This document shows, in pieces, positions 1 to 7,904 of a DNA stretch of 64,000 nt. Origin of the DNA: Amycolatopsis sp. CA-128772 (GTDB lineage: Bacteria; Actinomycetota; Actinomycetes; Mycobacteriales; Pseudonocardiaceae). The DNA lies in NCBI RefSeq assembly GCF_002904295.1, contig NZ_PPHG01000086.1:62001-126000 (forward strand), written 5' to 3'. Every line of letters begins with the position of its first letter. The first letter of the stretch is position 1. The notes below the pieces were generated by a model. It made no database searches and was not told where the DNA came from. It worked only from the letters and a program-made list of their open reading frames with translations. The translations under genes were made by a program, and so were the position numbers.

Positions 1-2211
1 GGCCCGGCGGTACCGGTGGGCCGAGGCGTAGACCTCGGCGAGGTCGGCGAGCACGACGGCCTCCTGCTTGGGGTCGCACGCTCCGCGCAGGAGGATGACC
101 GCGCCCCGGTAGTGGCGGACCGCGCTGTGGTTCCGGTGGGCTCGGTGGTCGATGTAACCGAGGCTGTGCAGGGTGTACGCCTCGGCTCCGGGGTGCTGGA
201 GCCGGCGGAAGAGGCGAAGCGCGGCTGTGCAGTAGGTGGTGGCCTCGCCGAGTTCGCCGAGGCGCGCGAGTTCCCACCCGACCGTGTTGAGCGCACTGGC
301 GGTACAGGCGGGCCGGTCGAGCCCTTCGAACACGGACAACGCCTCTCGCGCTGACGCCAGGGCGCGCCGATGCTCGCCCAGCTGTTCCCAGGCGGCGGCG
401 ATGGCCTGGTGCGCGCTGCCCTGGCCGGCGAGGTCGCCCTCGAGCCGGAACAGCTCGAGGGCCCGGCCGAGGTGCGCCATCCCGGAGACGTGGTCTCCGA
501 CCATCATCCGCGCCCAGCCGAAGAGACGATGGACCCGGGCCTGGTCGGAGACCGGGTGGATGCCGGCGACGGCGTCGATCGCGGGCTGCCAGGCCCGGAG
601 GTTGTCGTGCTGGCGGTCGTGGCGCAGGTGGTGGGTGTTCATCGCCCACGCGATGCGCCACACCTCGCCGGTCCAGCCGAGTTCGGCCGCGCGCTGCTGG
701 ACGGCGAGGAGGTTCGCGTGTTCGTCCGTGAACCACCGCACGGCCGCGGCGTGGTCCTCAAGGGCCGCGGGAACGCACCCGGGCGGCGGGGGCGGCAGGT
801 CGATCGGCGGGCGGTGGTCGTCGAGCAGGCGCTCGGCGGCGAACGCCGTGTGCAGGTAGAAGCCGGTGAGCCGGCGCAGGGCCTGGTCCCGGGCGGTCCC
901 GGACAGATCGGTGCGCGCGCGGTCGCGGGCGTAGAGGCGGACGAGGTCGTGCATCCGGTACCGGCCGGGGCGGTGCTGCTGGAGCAGGTGGGCGTGCTCG
1001 AGGGCGCGCAGCGGGGCCCGGACGCGGTGCAGGGGCCGGCCGGCCAGTGCGGCGACGGCCGCGGCCGGGACCTCGGTGCCGGGGACCAGCCCGAGGTGCC
1101 GGAACACGTCCGCGGCTTCGTCGTCCAGCGCGCGGCAGGAGGCGGAGAAGACCGAAGACAGCCGCACCGACGCCTCGCCGGCGTCGAGCCCGTCCAGCCG
1201 GCCGGTCTCGTCGGCCAGTTCGGCGGCCAGCAGGGTCAGCGGGAAGCCCGGGTTCGAGCCGGCGCGGGCCGCGACGATGCTGATGGCCAGCGGCAGACCC
1301 GCGCAGAAGCGGACCAGCGCGGCGCTCGCGCCGGCCTCGGCGCCGACCTTGGCCGCGCCGAGGTGCTTGACGAGCAGCTCGCCGGCTTCGGCCGGGGTGA
1401 ACATCGGCAGCCGCAGCGCGTGCGCGCCGCGGGCGACGAGCCCGGTGAGGTGGTGGCGGCTGGTGACGATCACCGTGCAGCCGGCGCTGCCGGGCAGCAG
1501 CGGTTCGACGGCGGCGCTGTCCCGCGCGTTGTCGAGGATGATCAGCAGGCGCTTCCCGCTGACCAGCGTCCGGTACAACGCGGCCTGCGCGGTCAGGCCG
1601 GCCGGGATGGCCGACGGGTCGGCGCCGAGGGCGTCCAGGAAACCGCGGATCGCGGTTTCGGGCGGCATCGGCGCAGCGGCGGGGTCGAACCCGCGCAGGT
1701 CGACGTACAGCTGGCCGTCCGGGAACCGGTGCCGCTCGCGGTGGGCCCAGTGCAGCGCCAGCGCCGTCTTCCCGACCCCGCCGGCGCCCGCGACCGCCGA
1801 GATGACCAGCACGGAACCGTCCGCGGCCCGGGTACCGGCGGCCGACAGCTCGGCCAGCTCGTCCGCGCGAGCGGTGAACCGCAGGGGTGGCGCCGGGAGC
1901 TGGTGCGGCACGGGCCGGCTCTGCGTGACGGGAACCGTGGCCCGGCGGGGGTTGACGAACCCCAGTTCCGCGTCGGTGGCGACGGCGAGAACGGCGCGGA
2001 ACGCTTCCCGGTACCGGGCGTTCGGCCACCGGATCGTGCCGCGCTCGAGCTTCGCGACGTAGTTGTCGTCCAGCGCCGCCCGCTGCCCGCCGTGGTCCCA
2101 GAGGTGCGCGTTGACTCGCTCCGCCAGCTCCCGCCGCGACAGGCACTCGCCGGCGTGGTGCCGGGACTCCGTGCGTTCCCGGGCCGCGCGAAGCCGGTTG
2201 TTCTCCGTCAC
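1..2211 (-). CDS. XRE-NB-ARC-TPR regulator / STAND NTPase (3' end beyond window)
   Basis: The frame stays open from a GTG at 2211 to the window edge, giving 737 visible residues. Residues 1-90 form a helix-turn-helix-like module with a YVAKLERG-type ending, as in XRE regulators. The P-loop GAGGVGKT lies near residues 142-149, followed by the LLIILDNARD Walker-B stretch typical of NB-ARC/AP-ATPases. The C-terminal third is helical TPR-like sequence (WELARLGELGEA, LHSLGYIDHRAH). The start is supported by a GGGAGGAG ribosome site about 10 bases upstream. Proteins of this build are annotated as AfsR-like transcriptional regulators, but the same STAND architecture is used in bacterial conflict systems. 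Its place beside the TIR/SEFIR locus leaves both roles open. The family call is secure; the function is not. Confidence 0.85.
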   Translation of the reverse strand, partial: MTENNRLRAARERTESRHHAGECLSRRELAERVNAHLWDHGGQRAALDDNYVAKLERGTIRWPNARYREAFRAVLAVATDAELGFVNPRRATVPVTQSRPVPHQLPAPPLRFTARADELAELSAAGTRAADGSVLVISAVAGAGGVGKTALALHWAHRERHRFPDGQLYVDLRGFDPAAAPMPPETAIRGFLDALGADPSAIPAGLTAQAALYRTLVSGKRLLIILDNARDSAAVEPLLPGSAGCTVIVTSRHHLTGLVARGAHALRLPMFTPAEAGELLVKHLGAAKVGAEAGASAALVRFCAGLPLAISIVAARAGSNPGFPLTLLAAELADETGRLDGLDAGEASVRLSSVFSASCRALDDEAADVFRHLGLVPGTEVPAAAVAALAGRPLHRVRAPLRALEHAHLLQQHRPGRYRMHDLVRLYARDRARTDLSGTARDQALRRLTGFYLHTAFAAERLLDDHRPPIDLPPPPPGCVPAALEDHAAAVRWFTDEHANLLAVQQRAAELGWTGEVWRIAWAMNTHHLRHDRQHDNLRAWQPAIDAVAGIHPVSDQARVHRLFGWARMMVGDHVSGMAHLGRALELFRLEGDLAGQGSAHQAIAAAWEQLGEHRRALASAREALSVFEGLDRPACTASALNTVGWELARLGELGEATTYCTAALRLFRRLQHPGAEAYTLHSLGYIDHRAHRNHSAVRHYRGAVILLRGACDPKQEAVVLADLAEVYASAHRYRRA

Positions 2212-2290
2212 CGTCGCCGAGCTCCTCCCGCCAGTTCAAGCCCACAGGGTGACCATCCGTGCGCGCCTTGTCAACGCGCACCGGGCCCGC

Positions 2291-3160
2291 TCAGAAGGCG
2301 GGCGCGAACACCTCGCGGCACCAGGTCCGGAAGTCCGTCGCCGTGATCGTCGCCTTCGCCCAATCCGCGTCGTAGACGCCCTCGTCCTGGGCGGCGAACA
2401 TCTCGACCGCGTCCGCGACCATCCGTTCGCCCGCGCCCTGGGACCGGCGCATCGCCGCGAACTCGGCGAGGGAAATCCGGTGGTAGCGGACCGGACGGCC
2501 GAGCTGTTCGCCGATCACCGCGGCCATGCCGTCGGGGGTGAGCCGGTCCGGGCCGAACACCGGCACGGCCGCCTGCCCGGTCCAGGAGAGGTCGGTCAGC
2601 AGGCCGGCGGCGGTGGCGGCGATGTCCCGCGTCGCGATCGTGGCCAAGGGCTGGTCGCCGGCGCAGGTCAGCGAGAACGCGCCCCGCTCCCGGATGCCGG
2701 GCAGCTGCCCGAGGAGGTTCTCCAGGTAGAAGGGCGGGGACACCGCCCGGTAGGCCGCGCCCGCCCGCTCCAGTTCGGCGTCCATGGCGAAGGCCGCGGA
2801 GAGCACGCCGGCCGGCTTGGCCCAGCCGTGCCCGGCGCTGCTCACGGCGACGACGTGGCCGACGTCGTGCCGGCGGACGGCTTCCCGGCCCGCCCGGGCG
2901 AAGTTCAGGTAATGCTGCTCGGCGCTCGGTGCTGCGGGGTTCGGCGGAACGAGCCAGAACAGGGCGTCGGCGCCGGGCAGGGCCGCGTCGAGCGTGGCCG
3001 GGTCGTCGTGGGTGCCCTCGACGACCTCGACCTGCTCGCGGACGTCGTCGTCGAGCCGTGCGGCGTCCCGGACGACGACCTTGACCTTGCGGCCCCCGGC
3101 GAGCAGCAGCCGGACGAGCCGGCGGCCGACCTGCCCGGCCGGGGTGGTCACGACGATCAT
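2291..3160 (-). CDS. NmrA-family NAD(P)-binding oxidoreductase
   Basis: A 289-residue single-domain Rossmann protein. The N-terminus (MIVVTTPAGQVGRRLVRLLL) holds a variant glycine-rich dinucleotide loop, TPAGQVG. The atypical-SDR/NmrA pattern follows: 'DALFWLVPPN', 'VVAVSSAGHG' and a substrate-side YRAVSPPFYLENLL segment. Relatives are NAD(P)H-binding quinone oxidoreductases or redox sensors. The ATG at 3160 is chosen because AGGAG sits 7 bases upstream and homology begins there; a longer in-frame reading has no matching N-terminus. It is divergent from the TetR gene at 3240 with 79 bp between them, so it is the likely target of that repressor. The substrate is unknown. Confidence 0.88.
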   Translation of the reverse strand: MIVVTTPAGQVGRRLVRLLLAGGRKVKVVVRDAARLDDDVREQVEVVEGTHDDPATLDAALPGADALFWLVPPNPAAPSAEQHYLNFARAGREAVRRHDVGHVVAVSSAGHGWAKPAGVLSAAFAMDAELERAGAAYRAVSPPFYLENLLGQLPGIRERGAFSLTCAGDQPLATIATRDIAATAAGLLTDLSWTGQAAVPVFGPDRLTPDGMAAVIGEQLGRPVRYHRISLAEFAAMRRSQGAGERMVADAVEMFAAQDEGVYDADWAKATITATDFRTWCREVFAPAF

Positions 3161-3183
3161 GGCGGCTCCTAAGGTGAAGGTGA

Positions 3184-3198
3184 ATTCCGGTTCCGAAT
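3184..3198. promoter_or_regulatory. Imperfect palindrome, candidate TetR operator
   Basis: ATTCCGGTTCCGAAT reads as an imperfect inverted repeat (ATTC.G / C.GAAT, 5 of 7 positions per arm). It overlaps the candidate -10 of the leftward NmrA gene and lies in the 79-bp divergent gap. Its position suits a repressor that controls both genes. The site is seen; binding is inferred. Confidence 0.45.
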
Positions 3199-3223
3199 AT
3201 AGCCCGGATGCCGCCGCAGTCAA
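3196..3223 (-). promoter_or_regulatory. Candidate sigma70-type promoter of the NmrA-family gene
   Basis: Read on the minus strand, TTGACT (3223-3218) is followed after 16 bases by TATATT (3201-3196), 36 bases before the ATG. Both hexamers are close to consensus, which is unusual in this GC-rich window. Confidence 0.5.
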
Positions 3224-3239
3224 GTACGCTGAGGCCACC

Positions 3240-3794
3240 ATGACCGCTTCCCGACGTGCGCTGCGCGCCGACGCCCGGCGCAACCGCGACGCCATCCTCG
3301 ACGCCGCCGGCGAGCTGTTCGCCCAGCGGGGCGACGCCGTCCAGATGGAGGAGATCGCCGACCGCGCCGGCCTCGGCGTCGGCACCCTGTACCGCCACTT
3401 CACCGACAAGAAAGCCCTGCGCGCGGCCATCATCGGCCGCCGGTTCGAGGAGATGACCGTCCTCGCCCAGGCCGCCGAGGAAGCCGGGGACCCGTGGGCG
3501 GCGTTCGAGTCGCTGCTCTACGGCTACCTCGAAGCGGCGGAACCCGACGCGGCGTTCCGCTTCGCCCTCCTCGGCCCGGAGGAGCCGGCCTGGGCCGACA
3601 TCGAAGACCAGAAGAACGCATTCGCGGCCATCGTCGACCGCATCGTGCACCGGGCCGTCGAAGCAGGCCGGCTGCGGGCCGACTTCGAGGCGGGGGATTT
3701 CATCCTGGTCACCCGCGCGGCCATGGCCAACATGACGGGCGGCGGCCGGTGGCGCCGGCTGCTCGACCTGCAACTGGAGGGAATCCGCGCCTGA
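3240..3794 (+). CDS. TetR/AcrR family transcriptional regulator
   Basis: A 184-residue repressor. The N-terminal helix-turn-helix is clear: RDAILDAAGELFAQRG, EEIADRAGLGVGTLYRHF, then the KKAL helix. The C-terminal ligand domain (residues 60-184) has the length usual for the family and contains 'FRFALLGPEEPAWADIEDQ'. The ATG at 3240 is chosen over a longer open frame that would run through the divergent promoter. It is expected to repress the NmrA-family gene and itself through the palindrome at 3184-3198. The ligand is unknown. Confidence 0.9.
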   Translation: MTASRRALRADARRNRDAILDAAGELFAQRGDAVQMEEIADRAGLGVGTLYRHFTDKKALRAAIIGRRFEEMTVLAQAAEEAGDPWAAFESLLYGYLEAAEPDAAFRFALLGPEEPAWADIEDQKNAFAAIVDRIVHRAVEAGRLRADFEAGDFILVTRAAMANMTGGGRWRRLLDLQLEGIRA

Positions 3795-3833
3795 AGCGCG
3801 CGGCGGGGGTGTCGTTGAAGGGGCTATCCCGCC

Positions 3834-4811
3834 TCAGGTGACGACCGGATCGCCGAGGCCGAGCTCGGGCGGCCGCCCCCGCCGGCTGACGACGACGGCG
3901 GCGGACCCGAAGGGCGACGCGGGAACCCCGGGCCGGGACATTTCCAGCCGCAGCACCCGGGCGCCGGTGACGTCGAGGTCGATGGTCGCCGGCTTCCCGG
4001 CGGCGACGTCGTGCTCGGACCGCGGCGTTCCGTCGAGCACCACGCGGACCCGCCCGACCTGGAAGGGATCCCGGGCGTCGTCGAGCACCCCGGCGACGGT
4101 GGTGAACCGCTGGTAGCGGCCGTCGAGGTCGAGTTCGACGAAGCCGGCCCCGGTCGCGGTCGGCGTGGCGGGCCGCAGGACGATGCCGTGTTCGTAGTGC
4201 GTGCCGTCGATCGATGCCCCACCGCGGCGCACCCCCTGGCTGGCGCACGTCCACGGCAGCTCGCCGGCCCGCACCGGCTGGGGTTCCGCTGCCCCGCCAC
4301 CGAGCCAGGCACCGCGGCGGGGCATCGGGTACTGCCCCTGTCCCGTGATCGCGGCGAGCAGATCGGTGACGCCGGCCCGGGTGAACTCCTCGACGTGGTA
4401 CCGCGTGGTCGAATGGGCGTTGAGGAACGTGGGGATCTCGTCGACCGAGCGGCCCGGCAGGATGACGGGCAGCACGCGCTCGGTCTCCCGGCGCAGGTCC
4501 CGGGTCAGGTTGTTCCGGATGATCCCCGCCTCGAACTGGGCGCCCCGGCCTTCGTGGGGCATCGCCGCGCCGTCCGCACGGCGCTTGTACTCGGGGGACG
4601 CGATCACCAGGATGAAGTCCGCCTTGTCCAGGTGCTCGACCGCCCACAGGGACCAGTCCCGGCGGGTGTTGTCGTACCACGCGTCGAGGTGCACGTCCAA
4701 GCCGATGACCGCGCGCAGGAACGTCGCGAACTTCCCGACGAGCTCCTTGTGCTCCGGGGTGTCGTGTGAATAGGTGACGAACACCCGGGGTGCCTCGCGG
4801 TCGGACATCAT
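3834..4811 (-). CDS. SEFIR-domain protein with C-terminal NPCBM-like domain
   Basis: A 325-residue protein. Residues 8-190 look like a SEFIR domain, the TIR-related fold of IL-17 receptors: VFVTYSHD at the first strand, 'DWSLWAVEHLDKADFILVIASPEYKR', then GAQFEAGIIR with Glu94 at the place of the conserved acidic residue. Residues about 210-325 resemble an NPCBM/NEW2 beta-sandwich (GTHYEHGIVLR, ELDLDGRYQRF, 'VVLDGTPRSEHDVAAGKPA', DVTGARVLRLEM), a fold normally found in secreted carbohydrate-binding proteins. No signal peptide is present. Two ATGs lie in tandem (4811 and 4808); GAGGAG fits 4808 slightly better. It is divergent from the TIR operon. I infer a SEFIR effector with an NPCBM sensor or adaptor part. 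Confidence 0.82.
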   Translation of the reverse strand: MMSDREAPRVFVTYSHDTPEHKELVGKFATFLRAVIGLDVHLDAWYDNTRRDWSLWAVEHLDKADFILVIASPEYKRRADGAAMPHEGRGAQFEAGIIRNNLTRDLRRETERVLPVILPGRSVDEIPTFLNAHSTTRYHVEEFTRAGVTDLLAAITGQGQYPMPRRGAWLGGGAAEPQPVRAGELPWTCASQGVRRGGASIDGTHYEHGIVLRPATPTATGAGFVELDLDGRYQRFTTVAGVLDDARDPFQVGRVRVVLDGTPRSEHDVAAGKPATIDLDVTGARVLRLEMSRPGVPASPFGSAAVVVSRRGRPPELGLGDPVVT

Positions 4812-4830
4812 CTCGCTCCTCGGATATACC

Positions 4831-4855
4831 GGAAACGATTGACGATTTCGTTTCC
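4831..4855. promoter_or_regulatory. Inverted repeat, candidate operator in the SEFIR leader
   Basis: GGAAACGA (4831-4838) and TCGTTTCC (4848-4855) are perfect 8-bp arms around a 9-bp spacer. The repeat lies just downstream of the promoter at 4869-4897 and about 20 bases before the SEFIR start, the classic place for a repressor roadblock. The arms are seen; the ligand protein is unknown. Confidence 0.6.
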
Positions 4856-4868
4856 CGTGTGCGCCTGT

Positions 4869-4897
4869 CATATATCGGTGGCCCGGCGCGTTGTCAA
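4869..4897 (-). promoter_or_regulatory. Near-consensus sigma70-type promoter of the SEFIR gene
   Basis: On the minus strand a perfect TTGACA (4897-4892) is separated by exactly 17 bases from TATATG (4874-4869). This is the best -35/-10 pair I saw in the window. The inverted repeat at 4831-4855 would cover roughly +7 to +31. Confidence 0.65.
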
Positions 4898-5034
4898 GAG
4901 CGCTTTTTCCGGTGGCTTGAGGGGGTGGCCAGTTATTGTCCGGGATCTGTCAGGTTTCCGCCTTCTTCGGTGGCACGCAGCGGATCTAGGATCGGATCCG
5001 CCTGGTAAGGGGCAGTTAAGGAGCGAGCGCACGC

Positions 5035-5607
5035 GTGTACGAGTACGACGTGTTCATCAGCTACCAACGCTCCGGTCATGACGTCCCGTCGTGGGTGCGA
5101 AATCATTTCCACCCCCGATTGACCGAGGTACTCGACAACAACTTCTACCGGGACGTCCGGATATTCCTGGACGACCGGATCCCGACCGGTGCGAACTGGC
5201 CGGCGCAGCTGCGGTCGGCGCTGCAGCGCACCCGCGTGCTGGTCCCGGTGTGCTCGCCGAAGTACTTCAAGGACGAGTGGTGCCTGGCCGAATGGCACTC
5301 GATGGCCAAGCGGGAAGAGCTGATGGGCGATGACCCGCGTCAGCTGATCTACCCGGTCATCTTCTGCGACTCGTGGAACTTCCCCGACTACGCCAACGAG
5401 CGGCGCATGCGCGACCTCCACAAGTGGAGCCAGCCGTTCGAGCACTTCCAGGCCGCGCCGGCGTACCTCGACTTCAACGAGCAGATCGGGCAGATCGCCA
5501 AGGAGCTGGAAGAGCTGATCGAACGGGCGCCGGACTGGCGCGCCGACTGGCCGGTGCTCACGCCGGCCCCGGAACCGCCGAAGCGGGCGCGGATGCCGAG
5601 GTTCTGA
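5035..5607 (+). CDS. TIR-domain protein
   Basis: A 190-residue, one-domain TIR protein. It begins YEYDVFISYQRS (beta-A/box 1), continues RIFLDDRIPTGANW (box 2, BB-loop) and VLVPVCSPKYF, and has the WCLAEWHSM motif with Glu86 at the position of the catalytic glutamate of NAD-cleaving TIR enzymes. The C-terminus ends in a short proline-rich tail. The start is GTG; the AAGGAG upstream is 11 bases away, a long spacing that may lower translation. It heads an operon: 3 bp to the ParA-like gene. Likely role: NAD-degrading effector or signalling-nucleotide maker of a conflict system. The TIR call is firm; activity is inferred from the glutamate. Confidence 0.9.
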   Translation: MYEYDVFISYQRSGHDVPSWVRNHFHPRLTEVLDNNFYRDVRIFLDDRIPTGANWPAQLRSALQRTRVLVPVCSPKYFKDEWCLAEWHSMAKREELMGDDPRQLIYPVIFCDSWNFPDYANERRMRDLHKWSQPFEHFQAAPAYLDFNEQIGQIAKELEELIERAPDWRADWPVLTPAPEPPKRARMPRF

Positions 5608-5610
5608 CCC

Positions 5611-7245
5611 ATGCCCGGATCGGTCTTCACCTTCTACTCCTACAAGGGCGGGGTCGGCCGCAGCTTCACCCTGGCCAACATCGCCGTGCTGCTCGCCCGG
5701 TGGGGGCACCGCGTGCTCTGCCTGGACTGGGACCTGGAGGCCCCCGGCCTCGCCGACTACTTCCGCGACCGGCTGCCCCGGCGGCCCGGTGGCGGCGTGG
5801 TCGACCTCGTCGCCGACTTCCGGCGTGGCCGGTTCGCGCCCGAAGCGCACGTCCTGCGGCTCAAGGACGTCGGTGCGCTCGACTTCATCGCGGCCGGCCG
5901 GGAGGACGCCGGCTACATCGGGCAGGTGCAGGAGATCGACTGGGAAGCCCTCTACGAGGACGGGTTCGGCGAGTACCTGGACAAGTGCCGTGAGCAGTGG
6001 GCCGCGGACTACGACTTCGTGCTGATCGACAGCCGGACCGGGATCTCCGACATCGGCGGGATTTGCACGGCGCACCTGCCGGACCACCTCGTGCTGCTGT
6101 TCACCGCCAACCGGCAGAGCATCCACGGCGCGGTGGAGGCGGCCCGGCGCGCGGACGCGGCGCGCAACCTGCTGCCGTTCGACCGCGCGAGGCTCACTGT
6201 CCTGCCGGTGCTGTCGCGGTTCGACAACCGGGAGGAGTACGACCGGTCGGAGACGTGGCGCCGGTTCGTCGTCGACAAGACGGCCGAGCTGTACCGGACG
6301 TGGCTCGACCAGACCGTCGAACCGGCGACGATGGTCCGCCACCTCACCCTGCCGTACGTGTCGTACTGGAGTTTCGGCGAGCAGCTCCCGGTACTGTCGG
6401 AACAGACGCCGGGAGCGGACCAGATCGGGTTCGCGCTCGAGACGGTCGCGGCCGTGATCGCCTGCCGGCTCGACCGGACCGACCTGCTGGCCGAGAACCG
6501 CGATGCGTACGTGGCCGCCGTGCGGGCGAGACGGCAGGAGTTCCGGCACGACCTCCGGGTCAGCACGCCGCGGACGGCCTTCGACACGGCGACCGAGCTG
6601 GTCACCGCGCTGGAAACGCACGACGTCCGCGCGGTGAAGTCGCTGTCGGGCGACCGTTCGCTGCTCGCCCGCGCCGAGGACGACGCGCGGCACCTGTGCC
6701 TGGTCGTCGACGGCAAGGTCAGCCGCTGGCAGGCGGCCGAGGTCGAGCTGTTCCTGCACCGGACGCTCGGCCAGGACCGCCGGGTGATCCCGATCCTGAC
6801 GGCAGGCACCGAGGCGGCGTCGCTGCCGGGCTACGTCGGGAACCTCCGCTACCTGCGGCTGAGCGGCACGCGCGGGCCGGCCGAGGTGGCCCGCGACCTG
6901 GTCGGCCAGCTGAAGGGACTCACCCCGCTGGTCGACGCGGACGACGACGTCGACCTGGCCGCTCTGCTCGGCCAGGCCCGCGGAGCGCGGCTGCGCCCGT
7001 CCCGCTGGGACCTGGTCGACGAGCTGGTGACGGCCCTGCAGCCGGCGGTCGGCGCGGGCGACACCGACCGCGCCCGCGACCTGGCGACCGACCTGGCGGT
7101 GGCGATCAAACACCGCCCCCCGAACGACGACACCCACCTCGCGGCGCCCACGAAGATCCGCCTGTCGATCGACTGGCTCCTGAGCATCCTCGAAGCCCGC
7201 GCCCGGACCACGACGAAACCGAACCACCGGAAGGATCTCGGATGA
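5611..7245 (+). CDS. ParA/MinD-like ATPase with KGGVGRS P-loop and possible TIR-like C-terminus
   Basis: A 544-residue SIMIBI-class ATPase. The deviant Walker A is KGGVGRS (residues 12-18): the usual second lysine is arginine, a hallmark of a subfamily that often accompanies TIR proteins. DWDLEAPGL (39-47) is the A' motif and YDFVLIDSRTG (from residue 134) is Walker B. After the ATPase (to about 290), residues about 330-450 form an alpha/beta segment ('DARHLCLVVDGKVSRWQAAEV', 'RVIPILTAG', 'LRYLRLSGTRG') that looks like a degenerate TIR-like fold; I am less sure of this. The stop overlaps the next ATG (ATGA). It probably acts as the nucleotide-driven switch or scaffold controlling the TIR partner. 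Confidence 0.85.
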   Translation: MPGSVFTFYSYKGGVGRSFTLANIAVLLARWGHRVLCLDWDLEAPGLADYFRDRLPRRPGGGVVDLVADFRRGRFAPEAHVLRLKDVGALDFIAAGREDAGYIGQVQEIDWEALYEDGFGEYLDKCREQWAADYDFVLIDSRTGISDIGGICTAHLPDHLVLLFTANRQSIHGAVEAARRADAARNLLPFDRARLTVLPVLSRFDNREEYDRSETWRRFVVDKTAELYRTWLDQTVEPATMVRHLTLPYVSYWSFGEQLPVLSEQTPGADQIGFALETVAAVIACRLDRTDLLAENRDAYVAAVRARRQEFRHDLRVSTPRTAFDTATELVTALETHDVRAVKSLSGDRSLLARAEDDARHLCLVVDGKVSRWQAAEVELFLHRTLGQDRRVIPILTAGTEAASLPGYVGNLRYLRLSGTRGPAEVARDLVGQLKGLTPLVDADDDVDLAALLGQARGARLRPSRWDLVDELVTALQPAVGAGDTDRARDLATDLAVAIKHRPPNDDTHLAAPTKIRLSIDWLLSILEARARTTTKPNHRKDLG

Positions 7246-7904
7246 CCGACCGCTTGGCGCACAAGCAGATCGCGGCGCTGTTCACGCTGATGGTGCTGGG
7301 CCGGGAGGTGCCCAACCAGGAACTGGAGGAAGTCGTCGGGTTCACCCTCACCGGCCCCGAACGCACCGGCCTGAAGGAACTCGGGTACATCGAAAGCGAC
7401 CGGACCGGGCCGCGGCGGAGCTACGTGCACCAGTTGAGCGACGACGGCTGGGCGTGGTGCGAGAAGGAGCTTTCGGCCGGCGGCCCGCCTCCGCAACGAG
7501 GGCAGAGCCCCCTCGCCTCGGCGTTGTACGTGCTGCTCGGGGGCTTGAACGGGTACCTCCGGCGAGAGAACAAGCGGCTGTTCGAGGTTTTCGCTCCTCC
7601 GGCCGGAAACTCGGTCGAGACGCCGGCCGAGCCCGAGCCGAAGGGGGACCTCGAAGACCGCATCCGGGTCGCGTACCGCGAACTGGTCAGGGAACCCCGG
7701 GGCTGGGTCGGCCTGGTGGACCTGCGCCCGAAGCTCGGCGCGCCCGCGGCGGAGGTCGACGCCGTGCTCAAGAAGCTGAGCAGTGCCGGAAAGGTGCACC
7801 TCGTCCCGGAGGACAACCGCAAAGCGCTCACCGCGGCCGACCACGAAGCGGCCATCCGCATCGGCGGTGAAGACAACCACTTCGTCTCGTTCGAGGCATC
7901 GTGA
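7242..7904 (+). CDS. Small protein with two predicted winged-helix regions
   Basis: A 220-residue protein with no recognised family. Residues 1-75 (HKQIAALFTLMVLGREVPN, 'LTGPERTGLKELGYIESDR', YVHQLSDDGWAWC) read as a winged-helix domain, and residues about 135-205 ('RIRVAYRELVREPRGWVGL', 'KLGAPAAEVDAVLKKLSSAGK', VHLVPED) as a second one. A proline-rich linker lies between (AGGPPPQRG, PAEPEPKGD). The ATG at 7242 overlaps the upstream stop by 4 bp, and the downstream gene starts at 7901 or 7904, so all three are translationally coupled. It could bind the inverted repeat at 4831-4855, or serve as an adaptor linking the TIR and HerA components. Function is inferred from position. Confidence 0.75.
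   Translation: MTDRLAHKQIAALFTLMVLGREVPNQELEEVVGFTLTGPERTGLKELGYIESDRTGPRRSYVHQLSDDGWAWCEKELSAGGPPPQRGQSPLASALYVLLGGLNGYLRRENKRLFEVFAPPAGNSVETPAEPEPKGDLEDRIRVAYRELVREPRGWVGLVDLRPKLGAPAAEVDAVLKKLSSAGKVHLVPEDNRKALTAADHEAAIRIGGEDNHFVSFEAS

Noticed and set aside
5611..7245. Plasmid or chromosome partitioning ParA, suggesting an integrated plasmid.
   Set aside because: No parB or parS-like repeats are present, and the arginine P-loop and TIR partner point to a conflict-system ATPase.
7242..7904. C-terminus ending FVSFEAS resembles the FxSxx-COOH tag of peptides matured by radical-SAM systems that include a TIR-like protein (FxsC).
   Set aside because: The FxS is not at the required distance from the end, the protein is far larger than FxsA precursors, and no radical-SAM gene is nearby.
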